This document shows, in pieces, positions 63,578-64,000 of a stretch of 64,000 bases of DNA. Source of the stretch: Hyphomicrobiales bacterium (GTDB taxonomy: Bacteria > Pseudomonadota > Alphaproteobacteria > Rhizobiales > Beijerinckiaceae); contig UCLR01000041.1 in assembly GCA_900473415.1 (NCBI GenBank), forward strand, positions 1-64,000, in the 5' to 3' direction. Both the position numbers and the translations under genes were made by a program. The first letter of the stretch is position 1, and every line of letters begins with the position of its first letter. Below the pieces are notes generated by a model. The model saw nothing but the letters and a program-made list of their open reading frames with translations. It did not search any database and was not told the DNA's origin.

Positions 63578-63815
63578 GGCAATTGCCTCAAGCGATGAAT
63601 GGCGCCGGCCGGGCTTTCGTCATGCGGGCGCAGTTGGTAGCCGCCTGCATATCACATCAGAACCATTCCAATACAGGGCGCATGGTCGCAAGGGGGCCGG
63701 GTTCGGCGCGGACCGGTGGCCGGTGCGTGGACGCCAAGGCGTGGCGGCGGATGCTTGCGTTGACAAGCCCGCCCCCTCCCACCAGAACCGCAACCCATCG
63801 AAGCGGGATCGGACC

Positions 63816-64000
63816 ATGACGACGCAGGACCAGGAGATCATCTGCGAGATCCGCGGCGCCGCCGGCGTCGTGGTGCTCAACCGCCCGAAGGCGCTGAATG
63901 CCCTGAGCCTCGGCATGGTCCGCGAACTCGCCCGCGCGCTCGACGCGTGGGAAGACGACCCGCAGGTCGAGCGCGTCGTCGTCATCAGCACCAGCGAGAA
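63816..64000 (+). CDS. Enoyl-CoA hydratase/3-hydroxyisobutyryl-CoA hydrolase, 5' part
   Basis: The first 61 residues of a crotonase-fold protein, cut by the window end. The start (VVLNRPKALNALSLGMVREL) is typical of 3-hydroxyisobutyryl-CoA hydrolases of valine breakdown and of enoyl-CoA hydratases. Divergent from hemB. ATG 63816 is the only good start, and it has a GCGGGATCGGACC leader. Confidence 0.7.
   Translation, partial: MTTQDQEIICEIRGAAGVVVLNRPKALNALSLGMVRELARALDAWEDDPQVERVVVISTSE

Noticed and set aside
1..64000. CRISPR arrays, tRNA/rRNA genes, insertion sequences, integrases, prophage genes
   Set aside because: No direct-repeat/spacer pattern, cloverleaf with a CCA-type end, transposase or integrase motif was seen; dispersed repeats are palindromic, not CRISPR-like.

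Overview
The window is high-GC, densely coded chromosomal DNA from an alphaproteobacterium of the order Hyphomicrobiales (Rhizobiales), most likely Bosea or a close relative. Supporting signs are a Bosea/Methylobacterium-type porin, a methylsuccinyl-CoA dehydrogenase of the ethylmalonyl-CoA pathway, a HemB with the Asp-type (Mg) metal site, the dapA/smpB/rpoZ/rel/recO/parC neighbourhood, GANTC and CtrA-like sites, and two families of rhizobial palindromic intergenic repeats. The genus is inferred; no rRNA gene is present. I found no tRNA, rRNA, CRISPR array, transposase, integrase or prophage gene. This is core chromosome with lineage-specific additions.

Layout. 0.1-10.5 kb: metabolite exporter, methylsuccinyl-CoA dehydrogenase, cytochrome b561 behind a strong palindromic operator, a GGDEF-EAL protein, a Tat-exported cyclic-nucleotide phosphodiesterase/nucleotidase, an HTD2-type acyl-CoA hydratase and an aldehyde dehydrogenase. 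10.5-16.5 kb: Zn alcohol dehydrogenase and a complete livKHMGF ABC importer. 16.6-19.4 kb: DUF4142 protein, FAH-family hydratase and a diguanylate cyclase with an intact I-site. 19.6-30.7 kb: an outer-membrane block of tamA-tamB, a highly expressed porin with a structured 5' leader, and a BON-repeat/OmpA protein with a small membrane partner. 30.7-35.3 kb: hydrolase, M20 amidohydrolase and soluble lytic transglycosylase.

35.5-52.5 kb is a rearranged information-processing block: dapA, paiB-like, smpB, NYN protein, then maa/era/rnc/lepB on the minus strand, aqpZ, pdxJ, a HerA-like ATPase, rpoZ, rel, a LysR/tautomerase pair, recO and parC. In many relatives pdxJ-acpS-lepB-rnc-era lies between rel and recO on one strand. 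Here it is displaced and inverted, and an aquaporin sits where acpS is expected.

52.5-57.5 kb carries small envelope proteins and a translationally coupled four-gene phospholipid module (acyltransferase, CdsA-like, small membrane protein, CDP-alcohol phosphotransferase with a non-canonical active-site motif). 57.6-64 kb holds an RraA-like protein, the N-degron leucyltransferase Bpt, an RDD protein, threonine ammonia-lyase, an orphan LivH-type permease fused to a lipoprotein-like N-terminal domain, hemB, and the start of an enoyl-CoA hydratase/HIBYL-CoA hydrolase cut by the window edge.

The most novel leads are the lipoprotein-permease fusion, the variant lipid module, the BON/OmpA protein, and the dense GANTC cluster plus structured leader upstream of the porin.
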